This document shows positions 60,386-64,000 of a stretch of 64,000 nucleotides of DNA, piece by piece. Source of the DNA: Mytilus galloprovincialis (lineage: Eukaryota; Mollusca; Bivalvia; Mytilida; Mytilidae). Under the pieces are notes generated by a model. That model was not told where the DNA came from. It ran no database searches and saw only the letters and a list, made by a program, of their open reading frames with translations. The stretch's first letter is position 1. Each line of letters starts with the position of its first letter. Where the stretch lies: contig NC_134847.1 of the NCBI RefSeq assembly GCF_965363235.1, forward strand, positions 53,848,439-53,912,438, read 5' to 3'. A program made the position numbers and the translations under genes.

Positions 60386-61574
60386 GGCACTGTCCTTTAA
60401 ATCAGGATGAATTTGAGTTTCAATGCTATTAGTTTCAGGTTTTTTAGTTGTCAGTATTTGGAAATCATCAGTTTGTGTAGAAGCATCACAAGTAGTAACT
60501 TGTGTCCCTTTGTCCCTCTGAAACTACTGGGCCAAATACTTCCAAACTTTAACTGAATGTTCCTTAGGGTATCTAGTTTGTAAATTGTATCCGAAGTTAT
60601 GATCTATCAACAAACATGGTCGCCATTGCTAAAAATAGAACATAGGGGTCAAATGCAGTTTTTGGCTTATAACTCAAAAACCAAAGCATTTAGAGCAAAT
60701 CTGACGTGGGTAATATTGTTTATCAGGTCAAGATCTATCTGCCCTGAAATTTTCAGATGAATCAGACAACCTGTTGTTGGGTTGCTGCCCCTGAATTGAT
60801 AATTTTAAGGAAATTTTGCTGTTTTTGTTTATTATCTTGAATATAATTATAGATAGAAATAAACTGTAAACAGCAATAATGTTCAGCAAAGTAAGATCTT
60901 CAATTAAGTCAATTTGACCAAAATTGTCAATTGACCCCTTAAGGAGTTAATGCCCTTTAAAGACTTTTTTCACAATTTGTTCATCATGTTGACTTACTTT
61001 AAAAAATCTTCTCCTTTGAAACTGCTGTATCAATTTCAGCCAAACTTAGGCTAAATGAGTTTCAGAGTATCTAGTATAAATTTTATATTTTATTTCCTTG
61101 TATGTCAAGAAACATAGCTCCTATGGCTAAAATAGAACATAGGAGAAAATGATTATTTTTTTTGGCTTTTGAAGAAAATAGGACGATCCAAAAAACATTT
61201 AAATAAATTGAAAAGCCAAAATAATCATTGATGAGAGATTTAACCAAAAGAATTAAGGTGAGCGATTCAGGCTCTTGAGAGCCTCTTGTTAAAAACCCAC
61301 AGCTATAATGTGTCCCAAGCATACTATAAATTTCCAGTTTTTAATTAACTTTATGTTGACTTTCAAATTCCAAATAAAAATTCATTTTTCATTATACACC
61401 TTACAGTATAGTCAACAATACAACTACAATCATTACAATACTGGTATATCAGTAATGTACCAGTATTGTTTTGTTTTTTAAAGTTACAATACTGGTACAA
61501 AAATTTTATACGAGTAATGTGGACAAACTACAGGAGATCCTTTTATTTGATTAGTTTTTGAAAAACTGTTCCGC

Positions 61575-62285
61575 TACTAATGGCGATGGGCGAACGAGGC
61601 CTTACGTTCGAGATGGAAAAACTCTCCTCGAAATGAGGAAATGATAGATGCAATCTATAGAAGAAGTTGGTAAATTTATCGAGTAAAAACTGGGAAAGCC
61701 AGTGAAACACCACAAAGGTCTATACAACAAGATGTTGACGAAGCAGGGTCAAGTGTTAGTAATGACATTGGCGAAATGTCCTTACAATCCAATTATCAAT
61801 CATTGTGGGAGAATATGTCCAACATGGCCGATGTCAACAAACGGCAGATAGCGTCTCACAAAGAGTTAACCGTTTATTTGGCTGCGAATATGTTTCTTGT
61901 TCAGGACTCTGTAACATAGAAAAAACGTCCATAAACAAAATTCGACACAAATGCACAGAATAATAATTTTGACAATTATATTAGCACTTTTAACAATAAC
62001 AATGAAAGTGAAGTTTCTGATTATGGGCTTGAAGATATATCCGATTATGAGGATGAGGAATTGATTAATGATGATATAGTCGACGCAAGTGATGATGAGC
62101 CAAGGAAAACAAAACTTTTCGAGATGAACTTAAAAAATGTACGAAGAACAAAAGAAATTAGGGAAAAACAGATGAACAGATGGACAAATTAGTTGATCAG
62201 GCAATCAACAAGCCATTGAAAACAGAGACACTGAACACGTGTCCCAAACAAAACTACCAATACTTGTTATAAAAATCCCGTGTGC
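61575..62285 (+). pseudogene. Decayed acidic ORF, possible retroelement relic
   Basis: The stretch has more GC and a coding look. A frame at about 62010-62190 reads GLEDISDYEDEELINDD..DASDDEPRKTKL, then shifts by one and continues EQMDKLVDQAINKPLKTE to about 62270. Upstream pieces (AATGTCCTTACAATCC, CAACATGGCCGATGTC) seem to belong to the same broken gene. The wording recalls gag-like proteins of DIRS-type elements, but that is a weak impression. Confidence 0.4.
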
Positions 62286-64000
62286 AAAGTTTTAAAGATA
62301 TATACGACATAACTTGCCTTGGGAAATTCTCCGAAACATTTAATAAGAGAGACAACTAGGGCTTCTTCAAACATTTACAATATTTAAGATGGGAGACAAC
62401 TCTGTATGTCTCAGTGTTGTCTCATACAGATTGAAATAAACAATTAAGTCCCCCATAGGCGACAATGGTAGCCTTTTTCGAGATACAGACTTTAGAAAGT
62501 TGATTTTTTGAACGAAACCTTGTTAGAATCAAAGAAAAGTTATTAGGACAGTATTTTTTGGTCCCAAAAATATAGGGTCGCGTTGCTTTTCTTAGCGTAT
62601 TTTGTACTTATCTCCCATGCCTATCAATTTTGCCCTTAAAAATACGTGTCTTGTCCTAGCGTGGAAAAGTCATCTCAGTGCCTTTAGGGCTACGAAATAA
62701 TTTTTATTTTGCCTTTTGTATTAAGCAGAGTGCACGAAGTCTCTTAAAATAAAAAATAACGGGCGCACATATCGACCAATCAGGATTAGCCATACTCTTA
62801 ATTCTGAATACCATGCTCATAAAATGGCTGCGCCCATATAATCTAATGGTGTATTGTAACCTACACATTTGTTATTCACTGCACTGTTTCTTAAGTTATC
62901 AATGCATTGTAATAATACATGTATATTAATGCTATAGTTTTCGATAGTCCAATGATTATATATCATTTGATTGAAATAAAAGCACTTTGCAGTAAATTTA
63001 TTTATGGTTATATAGTATTTTACTTTTGTAGTTTTGCGTACAATGCATGTCTCGTTGTATATAACATTGGAGGTTTCAAAGATGTACGAAGATTTTGTTG
63101 TTAGATTTCTATGATGCTAACCTTTTTGAATAGGGTTTCTTTAACTATCATTTAATATTATACATTAACTATTCTTTAATGTTCAATATTTAAAAGAGGG
63201 ACGAAAGATACCAAAGGGACAGTCAAACTCATAGTAGTTCTAACCGATTTATATGTATCTAGTCGGCAAATTTAAGAGTTAAAAATGCTATTTGACATTT
63301 TAGGTTTCTCCTTTGGAACTCAATAGCTTTTTTATAACATTGAAATTTCATAATTGTATTGGGATATCATCTAAAGATTTCATTTACGTTGAATGATGGA
63401 AAACAACGACAACTGTACCTTTTGATTTGTGTTTTGATTTGTTTTACTTTCTGAATCCAATTTCTACAAATGATTAAACAACGGACAGATTTGTGTTAAA
63501 GTTTGAACACTGTGTGCTAATATGTGTCTCCTAAATTGTAAGTTAAACCCTCAAATGACATGATTTCCGTACCCACAATAATACTGCACGATGCATGGAA
63601 TGACCTTCATGGTAGTGAAACGGCTTTTCGCCAAAAGAGATACCGAAGGGCCATTCAATAAATTTGAGAATGGAAACGAGGAATGTGTCAAAGAGACAAC
63701 AACCCTACCAGAAAGCAGAAAATAACACAAAGCAACCAATATGTCTTGAACAAAGCGAGACATTCTCGCATCCGGATTCGGGCTTCAGCTGGTTCCTTTA
63801 CAAAAATGTTAACCAGTCCATAAGACTCATGGGTAGAAAATAAATTGACAACGCCATGGCTTAAAATGAAACAGACAGATAGACAAATAACATTACACAA
63901 ACCACATCATAGAAAGACTTATTAACGATAATATAATATAGATGACAAAAATAAAGAACATCTAAAAAATGCCGATTAAAAACAACTTTCACTACAAAAT
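62286..64000. other. Right edge, no gene recognised
   Basis: This is AT-rich sequence. About 63195-63235 (GGGACGAAAGATACCAAAGGGAC) and 63655-63720 (CGAGGAATGTGTCAAAGAGACAAC) are phrases of dispersed mussel repeats; the second is the inverted form of about 32338-32410. Confidence 0.5.

Larger units (their letters stand above)
55755..60517 (-). mobile_element. CR1/L2-like LINE, 5' truncated
   Basis: It sits inside a 500-bp unit: CTTCTCCT is broken from CTGAAACTACTGG. Its 3' end carries AATAAA and a TTG-repeat tail (ACAACAACAAC on +, from 55755). The order on - is SGNH esterase plus CCHC knuckle, endonuclease, reverse transcriptase. At the 5' edge the ORF1 frame is still open, so the N-terminus is missing. 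A 3-bp overlap CCT is the only candidate target duplication. Confidence 0.88.
54636..61287. mobile_element. Pearl-like element with 500-bp units, split by a LINE
   Basis: The left end hairpin AGCTCACCTGTCCC / GGGACAAGTGAGCT is followed by GTCGTCGTCCGTCGTCTG microsatellite. Then come about three units of 500 bp; CTCTGAAACTACTGGGCC recurs at 54751 and 55251, and the unit begun at 55741 resumes at 60518. The right end is GGTGAGCGATTCAGGCTCTTGAGAGCCTCTT. These are the same termini as 7552-9625, in reverse orientation, around an unrelated core. The LINE occupies 55755-60517. Confidence 0.8.

Noticed and set aside
1..64000. tRNA, rRNA or other structural RNA genes
   Set aside because: None with a recognisable cloverleaf, internal promoter boxes or conserved core was seen on either strand by eye; a covariance-model scan would be decisive.

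Overview
The window looks like nuclear DNA of a marine bivalve, most likely a mussel (Mytilus or a relative). It is very AT-rich, and its genes are split into small exons by GT..AG introns. The dispersed repeats are ones I know from mussel DNA: a tail reading 'CATACCACATCTTCT', and non-autonomous elements with terminal hairpins, internal tandem arrays and CGTC/ACGG-type microsatellites, as in the bivalve 'pearl' (Helentron-associated) class. The species is inference; nothing here fixes it.

Layout. (1) 1-12773: tandem and AT-rich repeats, then a nine-exon + strand gene for a phytanoyl-CoA-dioxygenase-like protein (314 codons), with a pearl-like element of about eleven 166-bp units inside intron 3. 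(2) 14459-22663: a ten-exon - strand gene for NudC, the dynein/HSP90-associated protein (333 codons), convergent with gene 1. (3) 22884-31187: a four-exon + strand gene (354 codons) that I cannot name. It is head-to-head with NUDC across about 220 bp, and its long intron 1 carries a fold-back element and a 2.6-kb hAT-type transposon that itself holds a pearl-like element. (4) 32547-52282: a duplicated block, copies A (32547-38491) and B (41922-52282), about 2% diverged by hand count and separated by 3.4 kb of single-copy DNA. The block is made of nested non-autonomous repeats. Copy A gained two small TIR elements. Copy B gained a 4.9-kb LTR retrotransposon. Each insertion has its empty site in the other copy. 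(5) 52283-52660: a decayed LINE reverse-transcriptase relic that starts exactly at the right breakpoint of copy B. (6) 54636-61287: a pearl-like element with 500-bp units, carrying a 5'-truncated CR1/L2-like LINE (SGNH esterase, zinc knuckle, endonuclease, reverse transcriptase) on the - strand. (7) 61288-64000: a decayed acidic ORF relic and unremarkable AT-rich DNA.

The three host genes are ordinary nuclear genes and show no functional link beyond the possible shared promoter of NUDC and gene 3. The most informative part is the transposon record. The LTR element has an intact gag but a pol that is mostly deleted or broken, while its LTRs differ at only 4 of 733 positions, so it was probably mobilised in trans. 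The LINE has stop codons within a second zinc knuckle and between its two ORFs, and one frame change in an A-run between endonuclease and reverse transcriptase. I did not find a convincing new defence or metabolic system. All coordinates, splice junctions and mismatch counts were made by eye.
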